This document shows positions 1 to 10,135 of a stretch of DNA of 64,000 bases, in pieces (within the stretch, counting starts at the first letter, position 1; each line of letters opens with the position of its first letter). The DNA comes from Wurfbainia villosa (taxonomy: Eukaryota; Streptophyta; Magnoliopsida; Zingiberales; Zingiberaceae), in the NCBI GenBank assembly GCA_025175895.1, contig CM046001.1, forward strand, positions 49,475,719-49,539,718, given 5' to 3'. The notes beneath the pieces are model-generated. The model did not search any database, was not told the origin of the DNA, and was given only the letters and a program-made list of their open reading frames with translations. Position numbers and translations under genes: made by a program.

Positions 1-1035
1 AGCATAAGTCCAAACGTACCTTGGCAGTGTAGACACTGAGAGCATGACAATAGCCGAGGGAAGCACTTGGAGGCTAACGTATGGATGAACAAGTCATGGA
101 TGACTTGGAGGGATCCACTCATAGATGAACAAGTCATGAATGACTTGGAGGGATCCGGTAGGCACGAGGCTAACAGAGGTGGCTAGAAGGCTTAGGTCTA
201 GGCTAAGGGTGGTCTAGCAAGTGTGAGGGCATCATACTTGGGTTAAAACTCATGGTTGAGGTTTACCATTCGACTGGGGTGATGTATCAGTAGATTGATG
301 GGAGTCGACTGGCGTTCGACTGTGTCACGTGGCTTGGCAGTCGACTGATGGTTGAGTAAATAGCCACATAAGCGAGGAAGCTTGACCAGCGATTCGACCG
401 ACTGTGCATCAGTCGAATGATGGGGTTTGGCAATCGACTGATGGGCTATCCGTTGGAACTTTTCCAGCGTGGATCAAGCCGTTGTCTCACAATGGCTACA
501 GGAGCAGTCGACTGCTTGGTACAGAATCAACCCAAGACAAGCATAAAAGGAGGAGCTCGGGGAGGATTTCCATAGTGATTTTTGGTGAGATTTTGAAGGG
601 GAATTGCTGCTGCATTCCAGACCTTCAAGAGCAAACCAAAGCAAGCAACAAGCAAGTGATCAAAGCAAAGTGTTGTAAAGTTTTTCTTTACTTGTATTTC
701 ATATTGTCTTTGTATTTTGCTTGTACTTTTGTATTACGTTTTGTAATTGCTTGTACGAGGTTTCTCCACCTCCAACTTGTTGTCGAGAAGGAGTTTGAGT
801 AGTGGTGTTTTCATCACTCGAGCTTGTTGAGCTCACCCCGTGGAGTAGGAACCCTAAGGTTCCGAACCATGTATATCGATTATCTCTTGTATGTGTTGTA
901 TCTTTATTTTGTTTTATTATTATTCCGCTATGCATATTAACGATCATTGTAGACAAGCACGCAAGAACGATCGAAATCCATCAAGCACGATTAAGGGCTA
1001 TTCAACCCCCCCTTCTTTTGCTTGATACTTAGCCG
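1..1035 (+). repeat. Truncated LTR (K), relative of the element B LTR
   Basis: The first 240 bases match the middle of the element B LTR (23402-23640): the AAGTCCAA unit, the GTGTAGACAC stretch, and the phrase around 'gatgaacaagtcatggatg'. The later part has the usual order of this LTR group: CAGTCGACTG-type palindromes (about 270-510), a TATA-like CATAAAA near 541, the 'ggtttctccacctcc' stretch (759-773), the 'gtggagtaggaaccc' stretch (840-854) and a C-rich end near 1005-1015. The 5' part lies outside the window and no clean LTR end or PBS follows, so the copy is truncated or solo. Bases 1036-1151 after it hold nothing I recognise. Confidence 0.75.
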
Positions 1036-1349
1036 TTGAACTTTGAGATACTCATTCGATATCTATACAGTCTCGTTTCATCACTGTTGTTGATTACAGA
1101 TATTATATTTTTTTAATATATGAATATTGCATAAATATATGTAGCTGAGTACAGTTTGTTGGTGCAATCGGCCCAGGTTGACTCGAGTTTGACTCGAGCA
1201 GTACCTTGATAGTATTTTGATGATAGACAAAACTCATGACATGAGATTGTCATGGGAAAAGTCCAACATGGAGTTGGTATGGAAAATCCAAGCATGGAGC
1301 TTGGTGTAGAAGTCCAAGGGGGAAACCCTGGCATGGGAAAGTCCAAAGC

Positions 1350-1660
1350 ATTGCGAAGTCGTGCGCTTGGTGCTTGGCATGGGAAATCCAAAGCATTGCG
1401 AAGCCGTGCGCTTGGTGCTTGGTGAGAAATGCATTGCGAAGCCGTGCGCTTGGTGCATTTGGGAAGTCTGGAGAACTTGGCAAGTTCACTAGGCTTGGGT
1501 CCTTGAGTCAGTGAAGGATGACATTACGAAGCCGTGCGCTTGGTGCATTCGAGGGACCGCCGGACGGGGAGCGAATGGAGTGAGCCCAAAGGGAAGCATA
1601 CTTCTAGGGCATGAGACACGAAAGATGGCGTTGCGAAGCCGTGCGGTTGGCGCATCCGAG
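1350..1660 (+). repeat. Degenerate U3 repeat array of element A
   Basis: About six copies of a unit of roughly 20 bp with consensus TTGCGAAGCCGTGCGCTTGG, often followed by TGC, at irregular spacing of roughly 35-100 bp. The same array is in the 3' LTR at about 6025-6335. Being upstream of the TATA box, it may be a promoter or enhancer array; that role is inferred. Confidence 0.75.
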
Positions 1661-2141
1661 GGACATAGGCCGAGGGAAGAGAGCTTCGGTGGGGAACTCC
1701 ATGAGGGATAAGGTGGACTTGGCCAAGTGGCTAAGACTGAGTGTCGGAGGCTCAAACATCGTTATGTTTGAGGTTTTAGCCGACATCAGTCGACTGGCAT
1801 AGGTGCCAGTCAACTGCTCTAGGTCGTATGGGTTAGGCCAGTGTTCGACCGTCAACCGTTCGGTGATCGGACCGCCGAGAAAGGGCGATCGTTAGGATCA
1901 CGATCGGCCGAGGGATGGCTGCCGATCGATGACACCGCACGGCAGACGCACGGAGTCGAGCTCGCCAAAGACTGATCGATGGATGATCAGTCGACTGATG
2001 GGTGCCATCAGTCGACTGATGTGTGATCCGTTGGAACTTAACCAACGTGGATCTGGCCATTGTGAGACAACGACTACGGGACCAGTCGACTGATGGTCAC
2101 GATCAGTCGACTGATGTGCGCGAAAATAGCTTGATGCAGGT

Positions 2142-2148
2142 TATAAAT
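2142..2148 (+). promoter_or_regulatory. TATA box of the element A 5' LTR
   Basis: TATAAAT lies about 27 bp downstream of the last CAGTCGACTG palindrome and ahead of the R-like region. The 3' LTR has the same box at 6827-6833. Transcripts of A would be expected to start roughly 25-35 bp downstream; the start itself is not visible. Confidence 0.65.
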
Positions 2149-2628
2149 GGAGCTCGAGTTGGAGGATTTCGCCAAGGCTTTTGAGGTGACTTTGGAGGGG
2201 AATTGCTGTTGCATTCCAAACCTTCAAGAGCAAGCAAAAGCAAGAAACAAGAAAGCAATCAAAACAATTGTGTAAAAGTTCTCTTTTGTATTGTCTTTGT
2301 ATTTATTGTTGTATTTCATATTACTTGTTGTAATAGCTTGTGAGAGGTTTCTCCACCTCCGACGTGTATTCGATAAGGAGTGTTGTTAGTGTCGTGCGCA
2401 TAACACGAGATCGTTGAGCTCACCCCGTGGAGTAGGAACCATTCGGTTCCGAACCACGTATATGCTTGTGTATTAATTGTGCTTGTATTGTTGTTATTTC
2501 TATTGTTATTCCGCTGCCTATATTAACGACAATTGTAGACAAGCACACGAGAACGAACGAATTACGACATCCAACGAACGAGGGCTATTCACCCCCCCTC
2601 TAGTCGGCCGTTTCGATCCCCCAACAAG

Positions 2629-2641
2629 TGGTATCAGAGCC
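2629..2641 (+). other. Primer binding site of element A (initiator-Met tRNA)
   Basis: TGGTATCAGAGCC lies 2 bp after the LTR end. It is the standard plant Copia primer site, complementary to the 3' end of initiator methionine tRNA. Confidence 0.93.
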
Positions 2642-2684
2642 GAGGTCGCTCTTCAAGGACTAACCGCCGCGAGAGCACTATAAG

Positions 2685-3992
2685 ATGGCCGGCTACAACC
2701 TCCAACCACCAAAATTCGAAGGAGATTTTCTATGGTGGAAAAGAAAAATGGAGGTATATCTAGAAACCGATTTTGATTTTATGATAATCCTAGAAAACGG
2801 TTTCAAATTGCCTAGGGATGAAAGAAATAGGCAAATTGAGAAGTCAAGGTGGACCCAAGATCAAATAAAGGACTTCAAGACAAATCTTGAGGTAATTAAA
2901 TTACTTAGTGATTTGTTACCTAATCATGTTTGGTCTAGATTGGGTGACTATAGGGATGTGAAGGAATTATGGGAGAAAATAATGAAATTCCAAGAAGATC
3001 CTCCATCGGCACAAGTAGAGGAGAATGCCGAAGAAGAAGCACCATCCACTTTCGATGATGTGGATGACTTGGTGGAGACCTCCACCTCTAGTATTGAGGG
3101 GGAGGAAAGGATTTCCACTCCGGAGCCAAGCCAAAATGAAGCATCTACCTCCAGAAGAAATGACCAAGAGGCTTCCACCAACTCCCTAGGTGACTCATGT
3201 ATTATAATTAATCGTAAAGATTATATTATTTATTTTGAGTATAGGGAGAAAGGGCATTACAAGAGCAAATGCCCTAAATTGGCTAAGAAAAAGGCATCGA
3301 CACCAAAAGTCAACCCAAAGTCAAACGATGCCGGTGCTCCCTCAATTAAGAGCAAAGAGCACATTGTGTGTTTTAAATGCAATCAAAAGGGGCACTACCG
3401 AAGCCAATGCCCTAGGGGGAGGAAGAAAGGGAAAGAAGGTGCAATTCATGTAGGGGGAGCTCCCAAAGCTAACCCTAAGGTAAATTTAGTTAATGCACCT
3501 TTAATTCCTAAAGTCAAAAAGCATGCTAAGAATTACTTTAGTTCTCTTGCCATTATAAATGAAAAACATGCTAGGAGAAATAATAAGGTTTATTGCTTAG
3601 GTGCCAAGCATGTTCATATGACTAAAGACAAACCTAGGACTCATAATTCTAGAAATATCTTGCCTAGGGAGTCAATTAGGAGAGTAGAAGAAAATTTGGG
3701 TATTAATCCCAAAAAGTCTAGGCACATGCCTAAGAAGAAGAGGCCTTCCCAAAAACCTAATGAAAATTCAAAAATGGGAAAATTAGAGCTAGAGAACCAA
3801 GTCTTGAGGTCAAGACTTGAGAGAATGGAGAAAGCCCTTAGAATCATAGAAAATTCAATTCTAGGGTCAAATGCCCAAAAGTCAAGACCTAAGGATCAAA
3901 AACGGTCTAAGGGCAAGAAGGGTTTGGGTCACAAACCTATGTCCTATCATAATGTTCCATTTAATTATGGAACATCATCTATGTCTAGATAA
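2685..3992 (+). CDS. gag: Gag protein of element A, 435 codons
   Basis: Structural capsid/nucleocapsid protein that would package the element RNA in cytoplasmic virus-like particles. The ATG is the first good start after the PBS, 43 bp downstream. Residues 1-110 form a Copia-type gag core (W-rich start, then an RLGDYRDVKELWEKI stretch). Residues 110-170 are acidic and Ser/Thr-rich. Two zinc knuckles follow. The second is intact (C229-x2-C-x4-H-x4-C). The first has Tyr183 and Tyr186 where the B homologue has Cys, so it probably no longer binds zinc. Residues 364-395 look like a coiled coil. The TAA at 3990 is probably a mutation: B reads Lys there and the frame stays open to 4260. No pol follows. 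Confidence 0.88.
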   Translation: MAGYNLQPPKFEGDFLWWKRKMEVYLETDFDFMIILENGFKLPRDERNRQIEKSRWTQDQIKDFKTNLEVIKLLSDLLPNHVWSRLGDYRDVKELWEKIMKFQEDPPSAQVEENAEEEAPSTFDDVDDLVETSTSSIEGEERISTPEPSQNEASTSRRNDQEASTNSLGDSCIIINRKDYIIYFEYREKGHYKSKCPKLAKKKASTPKVNPKSNDAGAPSIKSKEHIVCFKCNQKGHYRSQCPRGRKKGKEGAIHVGGAPKANPKVNLVNAPLIPKVKKHAKNYFSSLAIINEKHARRNNKVYCLGAKHVHMTKDKPRTHNSRNILPRESIRRVEENLGINPKKSRHMPKKKRPSQKPNENSKMGKLELENQVLRSRLERMEKALRIIENSILGSNAQKSRPKDQKRSKGKKGLGHKPMSYHNVPFNYGTSSMSR

Positions 3993-4262
3993 ACCAAGGC
4001 TAATAGGGAAGTCATCCCTAAGTCTAGCCATGGTATGTGTTTAGTGGCTAACACCTCAAAGAAATCAAATGTAGCCACTAAGAAGGTTAATGGAGGAGTC
4101 ACCTCTAGAGTTGACCTAGGAAAGTCCCGATTGACTAATGTGTCAAAACAAAAAAGGGTCATTAGAAAGGTATCTAGGGAAGTTATCCCTAGGGAATACC
4201 TTGTTAACCCAAGGAGCTCCAATAGGTATTGGGTTCCTAAAAGCATGATTGATTCACGCTAA
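3993..4262 (+). pseudogene. C-terminal gag tail of element A, cut off by an in-frame stop
   Basis: This is the same frame as the gag, open for 89 codons after the TAA at 3990 and ending at TAA 4260-4262. The translation matches the B gag tail (25945-26213): both contain NREVI, CLVA, ATKKV, RVIRKVSREVIP and a final WVPKS-x-IDSR. The gag therefore ended here ancestrally at about 525 residues. In SIRE-type Copia polyproteins a similar W-V-P-K stretch lies shortly before the protease, so this frame ends about where pol would have begun. That comparison is from general knowledge of the family. Confidence 0.75.
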
Positions 4263-5821
4263 ATGGGTTAGAGTGTGTCAACCCTAAGTGGATGGGTGGT
4301 TAACCTAGCCATTGTGAGTTGACACATTAGGGTGTGCCAATATGGTTTGAGAAGTTAAAAAAAAATGATTTAAATTGACACAATTAGGTCATAGAGGTCG
4401 TGGTGTGCTATTTTGGGTTTTTGGCACACTAGGGAAATGAATGGTTTAAGGCAAAGTGAATTTAATTCCTAAAAATGGCAATTGATTTTTAACACTTAGG
4501 TATTTTATACCTTAGTATATTTTTCTTGCCATGCTTTATTTTCCTTGCCATGTCATGACATCATTTTCATTTTTATCTATAAAATGTCATGATCATGTTT
4601 AGAATTATTTTTAGATGTCATGTATGTTTAGTTCTCATTCACATGCCATGACATCATGATATTGGCATATGTTTTCATCTAAATCATGTTAATGCCATAA
4701 TCATATCATGCATAGTTTAAAATGGAGTTAAGGACTATGGCACAATTTGAAGGGAATCAAATTAATGTTGCCTAGAAATATGCATGAGAACATAAACAAA
4801 ACAAAACTCACATCTCACAAAAATTTGACTTGTGTGTGTTTTACACATCTAGATATTGGTGAGATGTTTAGGAAAAATAAAATAAAGGTTTGAAAAACAT
4901 TTTGAAAACATTTTGAAAAACCTTGGTGAAGCCTATCTTTTGATAGTTATCACCATTGAATGGGATGATACAAAGATGACTCTTTATTGAAGCTTTTCTT
5001 AAATTTTAAACTTTGTATCAATCTCCTAATTTAATGGGTAAAATAAATTTCCAATATTTTTCACCCATAGTGTTTAGGATAAGTATTATACGTATGCATT
5101 TTCATGATTTTTAGAATTACGTATATTTACTTATGGATTTCAAAAATCCATTTTTCAAATCAAAATCGCAGAATCAAGATTATCGATCGCCTGTAATGGC
5201 AATGACTAATGGTAAGTCCAATGATCGGTATCCGACTGAGTCGATCGCACAGCCGAATAGTCGCTCATGTTTAGCCATGTTTTGGTCCCCTAACCACTCC
5301 TAACCCTAGGATATGCTTGGGAGAGCATTAGAGAGGGTGGAAATCCATTGGATATGGATTAGGAGTTGGGTTGAGGGTGAGTATCAATTTTAAGGTGAAA
5401 GAGAGTTCATTGTTGAACTTTGCCTTAATTTTGATTTGGTTAATGTTCATATTGGCTTAGGGACTCTCCAAGGACATTGTTGGTGCAATGGTCAAGGGGG
5501 AGCAAGTCTCTAGGGGGAGATATCCATCTTGGGAAGATGGATGTGTATTTCCTCATGGGAGGAAAATTGGGTTGCCTCTCTTTAAGTGATATGGGATCAC
5601 TAGAAAGATTGTAGGCATGTGTTCCTCCAAGGGAGAGATTGTAAGATCTCATTGGGATATGAGACATTCATACCCTTGGGGAGGACCTTTTTGATGTAAT
5701 GTCAAAAAGGGGGAGAAGTTACCAAGTTACCAATTAGGGTTCGTTGGAATTCTCATTGGGATATGAGAATTGCCAATATGGGAGAATTGGTAGACTTGAG
5801 ATGGTAGTTTTGTCAATCATC
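4263..5821 (+). other. Noncoding 3' region of element A
   Basis: About 1.56 kb, AT-rich, with no credible ORF. It has repeated 'tgccatgacatcatgat' stretches (4550-4670), a 'cacatctcac...ggtgagatgtt' motif (4810-4870) and a line of 'aaaacattttgaaaaaccttgg' type (about 4900-4925). All three recur in the B tail at 28780-29320. The conservation between A and B suggests it has a role, perhaps packaging or replication; that is inference. Confidence 0.7.
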
Positions 5822-5835
5822 AAAAAGGGGGAGAT
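5822..5835 (+). other. Polypurine tract of element A
   Basis: AAAAAGGGGGAGA followed by T immediately precedes the 3' LTR. This is the expected plus-strand priming site, and it matches the B tract at 30328-30340. Confidence 0.85.
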
Positions 5836-7311
5836 TATTGATGCAATCGGCCCAGGTTGACTCGAGTTTGACTCGAGAAGTACCTTGATAGTATTTTGAT
5901 GATAGACAAAACTCATGACATGGGATTGTCATGGGAAAAGTCCAACATGGGGTTGGCATGGAAAATCCAAGCATGGAGCTTGGTGTGGAAGTCCAAGGGG
6001 GAAGCCTTGGCATGGGAAAGTCCAAAGCATTGCGAAGCCATGCGCTTGGTGCTTGGCATGGGAAATCCAAAGCATTGCGAAGCCATGCGCTTGGTGCTTG
6101 GTGAGAAATGCATTGCGAAGCCGTGCGCTTGGTGCATTTGGGAAGTCTGGAGAACTTGGCAAGTTCACTAGGCTCGGGTCCTTGAGTCGGTGAAGGATGG
6201 CATTACGAAGTCGTGCGCTTGGTGCATTCGAGGGACCGCCGGACGGGGAGAAAATGGAGTGAGCCCAAAGGGAAGCATACTTCTAGGGCATGAGACGTGA
6301 AGGATGGTGTTGCGAAGCCGTGCGGTTGGCGCATCCGAGGGACATAGGCCGAGGGAAGAGAGCTTCGGTGGGGAACTCCATGAGGGATAAGGTGGACTTG
6401 GCCAAGTGGCTAAGACTGAGTGTCGGAGGCTCAAACATCATTATGTTTGAGGTTTTAGCCGACATCAGTCGACTGGCATAGGTACCAGTCGACTGCTCTA
6501 GGTCGTATGGGTTCGACCAGTGTTCGACTGAACCAAGTTCGGGTGTCACTGACCGATCGCCGAGGAGGGTAGTCGATCGTTAGGATCGGGCCGACCGCCG
6601 AGGGATGGCAATGATCGATGACACCGCATGGGCATGATGGAGTCGAGCCGCCAAAGACTGATCGATGGATGATCACCAATCGATGGGTGCCATCAGCCGA
6701 CTGATGTGTGATCCATTGGAACTTAACCAACATGGATCTGGCCGTTGTGAGACAATGGCTACGGGACCAGTCGACTGATGGTCACGATCAGTCGACTGAT
6801 GTGCGCAAAAATAGCTTGATGCAGGTTATAAATGGAGCTCGAGTTGGAGGATTTCGCCAAGGCTTTTGAGGTGACTTTGGAGGGGAATTGCTGTTGCATT
6901 CCAGACCTTCAAGAGCAAGCAAATGCTAGCAACAAGAAAGTGATCAAAACAATTGTGTAAAAGTTCTCTTTTGTATTGTCTTTATATTTCTTGTTGTATT
7001 TCATATTACTTATTGTAATAGCTTGTGAGAGGTTTCTCCACCTTCGACGTGTAGTCGATAAGGAGTGTTGTTAGTGTCGTGCGCATAACACGAGCTCGTT
7101 GAGCTCACCCCGTGGAGTAGGAACCATTCGGTTCCGAACCACATATATGCTTGTGTATTAATTGTGCTTGTATTGTTGTTATTTCTATTGTTATTCCGCT
7201 GCCTATATTAACGACAATTGTAGACAAGCACACGAGAACGAACAAATTACGACATCCAACGAACGAGGGCTATTCACCCCCCCTCTAGCCGGCCGTTTCG
7301 ATCCCCCAACA
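5836..7311 (+). repeat. 3' LTR of element A
   Basis: 1476 bp, nearly identical to 1157-2626. It starts TATTGATGC instead of TGTTGGTGC (two G-to-A changes, one in the terminal TG) and ends CCAACA. Differences from the 5' LTR cluster at 6535-6700, where palindromes and GATC-rich motifs are altered. CAGTT at 7312-7316 is the right target-site duplication. Confidence 0.92.
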
Positions 7312-7316
7312 CAGTT

Positions 7317-8640
7317 CTCTTTGATTGGTCACCATGTTATACAACTAGAGTTGTTAATGGTTGTAACTGTAGACTTGGTTGTCTTATTGCATTACCTTGC
7401 ATTGAGTAACTCCTGTCGATCATGATTACTATGGATGGTTGAGAGGGTCGTCAGTGGAGTGTTGTTTACGGACTGGAGGTCCTAGCATGATATGTATATA
7501 TGTCTGTTGTTTATGACTCCCTGTGAGGTAGTGTGCATGTCGGAGGGCTTACGTGCATTGGAGTCATCATCACATTGCATGCATGCTATTGACTATGTCT
7601 CCCTTGTGGACGAGAGAGTCATTAGTCATATTTGTCCACCTGGCCACTGTGGGATAGTGGTTGCGGGAGATATGGACTGTTGATTTCTACAACACTCGAC
7701 CACTCGTGAGTAGTGGTAGCTGGAGTTACTTGCAGCAGAGACCCCTTATATGTGGCTAGATAGCTACTTACTCATATTGCCCATTCGACCACTCGTGAGT
7801 AGTGGTAGTTGGAGTTGGGACAGTTATCATGTTTTATTCACCTAGGCTACACGGGGTCATGGTAGCGAGGTGTGCAGGTAGTGACCATGCATGTGCATAG
7901 CCATGGAGGCACATATTTTTGTTTGATGCATATTGCATATGCTTGTGATTTGTTGCATCTATTTGAGCTATGATTACTGCATATGTTTGTACATCATTAT
8001 ACATACCATTTGCATAGTATATACTGTTATGTATGGAGTACTTGGGTATGATTTGGGTCAAGTTGTTATATGCATCAGATTAGATTTATATTGATGGTTA
8101 TTTGTTATTACCTTTAAGACTATATACCTATTGATCTCCATATATTTATTTAGTTCATGCACTATCTATTCTTTACCACTGAATTTTATACTCACCACCA
8201 CAAACCTTGGGTTTTTCTGTCGCCCAAGTAGCAAGTAGAAGATTCTTTGGGTGCTCGGAGCTCCAATAGCTGATCCCATCTCACATCGAGCATTTGGATT
8301 TTTTTCCATATTTGTTCCACTGTTGTTTTTGGATTTATAGGTTGTGTATGTGATTGGTTGTATTTGGACTTTATTACGGTTTTGGTTTGGATGTTGGATT
8401 TGATTATATTTTGCTATTGTGCTAGAGTCGCACTGGTGTGCATCTTTGTGTCTTTATAGTTTTATTATTTGGCAGTGTTATTTCATTATGATATATAGTT
8501 TATGGGTGTCAGCGGCTATGTGGGCCATGTATCAGTCTTTATCGTATATTGTCACTAGAGGGTACCATCCGATCGACGGACAAGTATACCCTCGGGGCAT
8601 GATAGTCACACTGCATGTCATTATACATTTCTTGTGCTAA
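7317..8640. other. Unclassified degenerate region between elements A and I
   Basis: No coding sequence with recognisable domains. It contains two direct copies of a 'gaccactcgtgagtagtggta' type motif (about 7689 and 7791), each with a short CCACT/AGTGG hairpin. A stretch 'ttttatactcaccaccac' near 8187 resembles the ends of some gypsy LTRs. It may be an old LTR, but I can define neither end, PBS nor duplication. Confidence 0.4.
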
Positions 8641-8652
8641 CCATGTGATGTA

Positions 8653-9310
8653 GTTAATTACTCAAGACATCAGTCGACTGGAGGAAATAGTAGTCAACTG
8701 GATCATCATCAGTCGACTGTTGGATGTAGCAGTCGACTGCTAATGAATGTGGACACATTGAAGCAAAGTCAAGATAAGAGCCACAATGTTAGGGATAAGG
8801 ATAAGGTTTGATCCAGATCTGGATCTCAATGTGCTAGGGTTTGAAAGGCTATAAAAGAAGGGGTGAAGCACCCCTTATTCATTAATTGAAAGACTCCTAA
8901 AGTGCTCCATTAACCCAAAGCTCTCATCGCCATGCAACGACGCTGTAACTCCGACCGAGCTTCCGTCATCTCATCTTAAAAGTTGGTAGTTGTCTAATTA
9001 TTGTTTCTTTTGTTTATTACTTGCTAAGAGGAAAGGTAGGCATGTTACCTTCTCCTCTATATTTTTTGTATTGCTTCATATCTCTTACCTCCAACGAGGA
9101 AGAGAGTTTTAGTGAATTTCCCTTCGAAGGCGATCAATGATCGTAGGGCCTTGGACTAGCAGTCGTTTGGTTGTGAACCAAGAAAAAAAAAAGTGTGTTT
9201 ATGTTTTTGCTTTTAATTGTGTTTCCCGCTGCATTTAAATCTTTTTACAAATGTAAAGAAAGATTTTAAATACGCTATTCACCCTCTCTAGTGTCTTTCT
9301 TGATCCTACA
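8653..9310 (+). repeat. LTR 3' portion of Copia relic I
   Basis: It has CAGTCGACTG palindromes (8671-8680, 8710-8719 and another near 8733), a TATA box TATAAAA at 8850-8856, a polymorphic 'cttacctcc' stretch, a 'ccgctgcattta' stretch and an end at CCTACA just before a PBS. The left boundary is not clear; the U3 seems shortened. Confidence 0.7.
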
Positions 9311-9311
9311 A

Positions 9312-9324
9312 TTGATATCAGAGC
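9312..9324 (+). other. Degenerate primer binding site of relic I
   Basis: TTGATATCAGAGC differs from the standard TGGTATCAGAGC only at its first positions. It lies directly after the LTR end, as in A, B and O. Confidence 0.75.
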
Positions 9325-9469
9325 GGGGGTGCTCAGATTCGGTGCAAACACCGGTCGAGCATTTTTTTTATTGGTTTATTCTTTTCTTGAGTTTTATTCC
9401 GCACTACTAATCCAAGACCAAGTCTTGGAATATTTTTTTTATTTTGTTTTTGTTTCGTGCAAGATTTAC

Positions 9470-10135
9470 ATGGCTAGTCAAGAGAAATTTAGCACCGTCT
9501 GACCTTCGTATTTTTGCGGACATGACTTCCGTTACTGGAAGGGTCAGATGGAGTGTTTCCTCAAGACTCAAGTCGACATATCTATCGTCATCCAAAAAGG
9601 GTTCGACCTACCTACCGACGAAAAGGGTGAGCTCTTGGAATGTGATTTGTGGACCAATGCAATGAAGAAACAAATCAAAGCGGATGCCAAAGCAACCCAA
9701 ATCTTGCAATGTGGTTTATCCAAAGAGGAGCTCAACCGCGTCGGCCCCTTTATTAGCACCGATACAAAGGTATGCAAAAGGGATTTACTTTTAAATAAAT
9801 TATTTAATTTAAAAATACAGGACAACGAGACTGCGAGTTAACTTCATTCTAGCATCCAAGACATCCTAAATGGCCTCCATTCCATCGGACAGAAGGTAGA
9901 GAACCGTGACATTATAAGGTACGGATTTAAAGCTTTTCCTAGGACTACATTGTGGGCATCAATGGTTGATGCTTACACAGTGTCATGGGATCTTTGTAAG
10001 ATTAGATTAGATGAGTTTTTTTTCTGAATTTGAATTGCATGAACAAACTAATTCGACCCCAGTCGAGAAAAGTATAGCTTTGTTTGCAGGGAAGAAGAAA
10101 ACAAAAAGTAAACCAACTCCCGAAGATGATGAGTC
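9470..10135 (+). pseudogene. gag: Broken Copia gag of relic I
   Basis: The ATG at 9470 opens MASQEKFSTV and is then interrupted by an early stop or frameshift. The frame from about 9530 gives YWKGQMECFLKTQ, and farther on WTNAMKKQIKADAKATQIL, LSKEELNRVGPF and EFELHEQTN, a SIRE-like Copia gag core. Further stops occur at 9839 and near 10025. It is cut at 10135 by solo LTR J (duplication GAGTC) and resumes for about 21 bp at 11354-11374 before Athila element F interrupts it. No zinc knuckle or pol of this copy is in the window. Confidence 0.8.

Larger units (their letters stand above)
1157..2626 (+). repeat. 5' LTR of element A
   Basis: 1470 bp, starting TGTTGGTGC and ending CCCCAACA, directly followed by the PBS. 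U3 holds degenerate copies of a unit around TTGCGAAGCCGTGCGCTTGG (1350-1660), then the 14-bp palindrome ATCAGTCGACTGAT at 1986-1999, 2007-2020 and 2102-2115. A TATA box follows at 2142. R/U5 has the 'ggtttctccacctcc' and 'gtggagtaggaacc' stretches shared with LTRs B, K, I, J and P. Confidence 0.93.
1157..7311 (+). mobile_element. Element A: complete gag-only LTR retrotransposon (Copia/SIRE-like)
   Basis: Two direct LTRs (1157-2626 and 5836-7311) flank a 3.2-kb interior with a tRNA-Met PBS, one gag reading frame and a polypurine tract. The 5 bp before the 5' LTR (1152-1156, CAGTT) are repeated exactly after the 3' LTR (7312-7316), so both ends are intact and this was one insertion. There is no protease, integrase, reverse transcriptase or RNase H in any frame. 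The structure fits the class known as terminal-repeat retrotransposons with a GAG domain (TR-GAG), which depend on a helper element. The gag and PBS suggest a SIRE-like Copia origin. The lineage is inferred; the structure is seen. Confidence 0.93.

Noticed and set aside
1113..1855. Several minus-strand frames with repeating 'RLRNA' or 'HQAHGFAM' peptides (also at 5813-6549)
   Set aside because: They are translations of the A U3 repeat array, read antisense. The periodic peptide is a product of the DNA repeat.
4035..4262. Separate small second gene after the gag of element A
   Set aside because: It is in the same frame as gag, and the B homologue has a coding triplet at the stop position. It is the cut-off gag tail.
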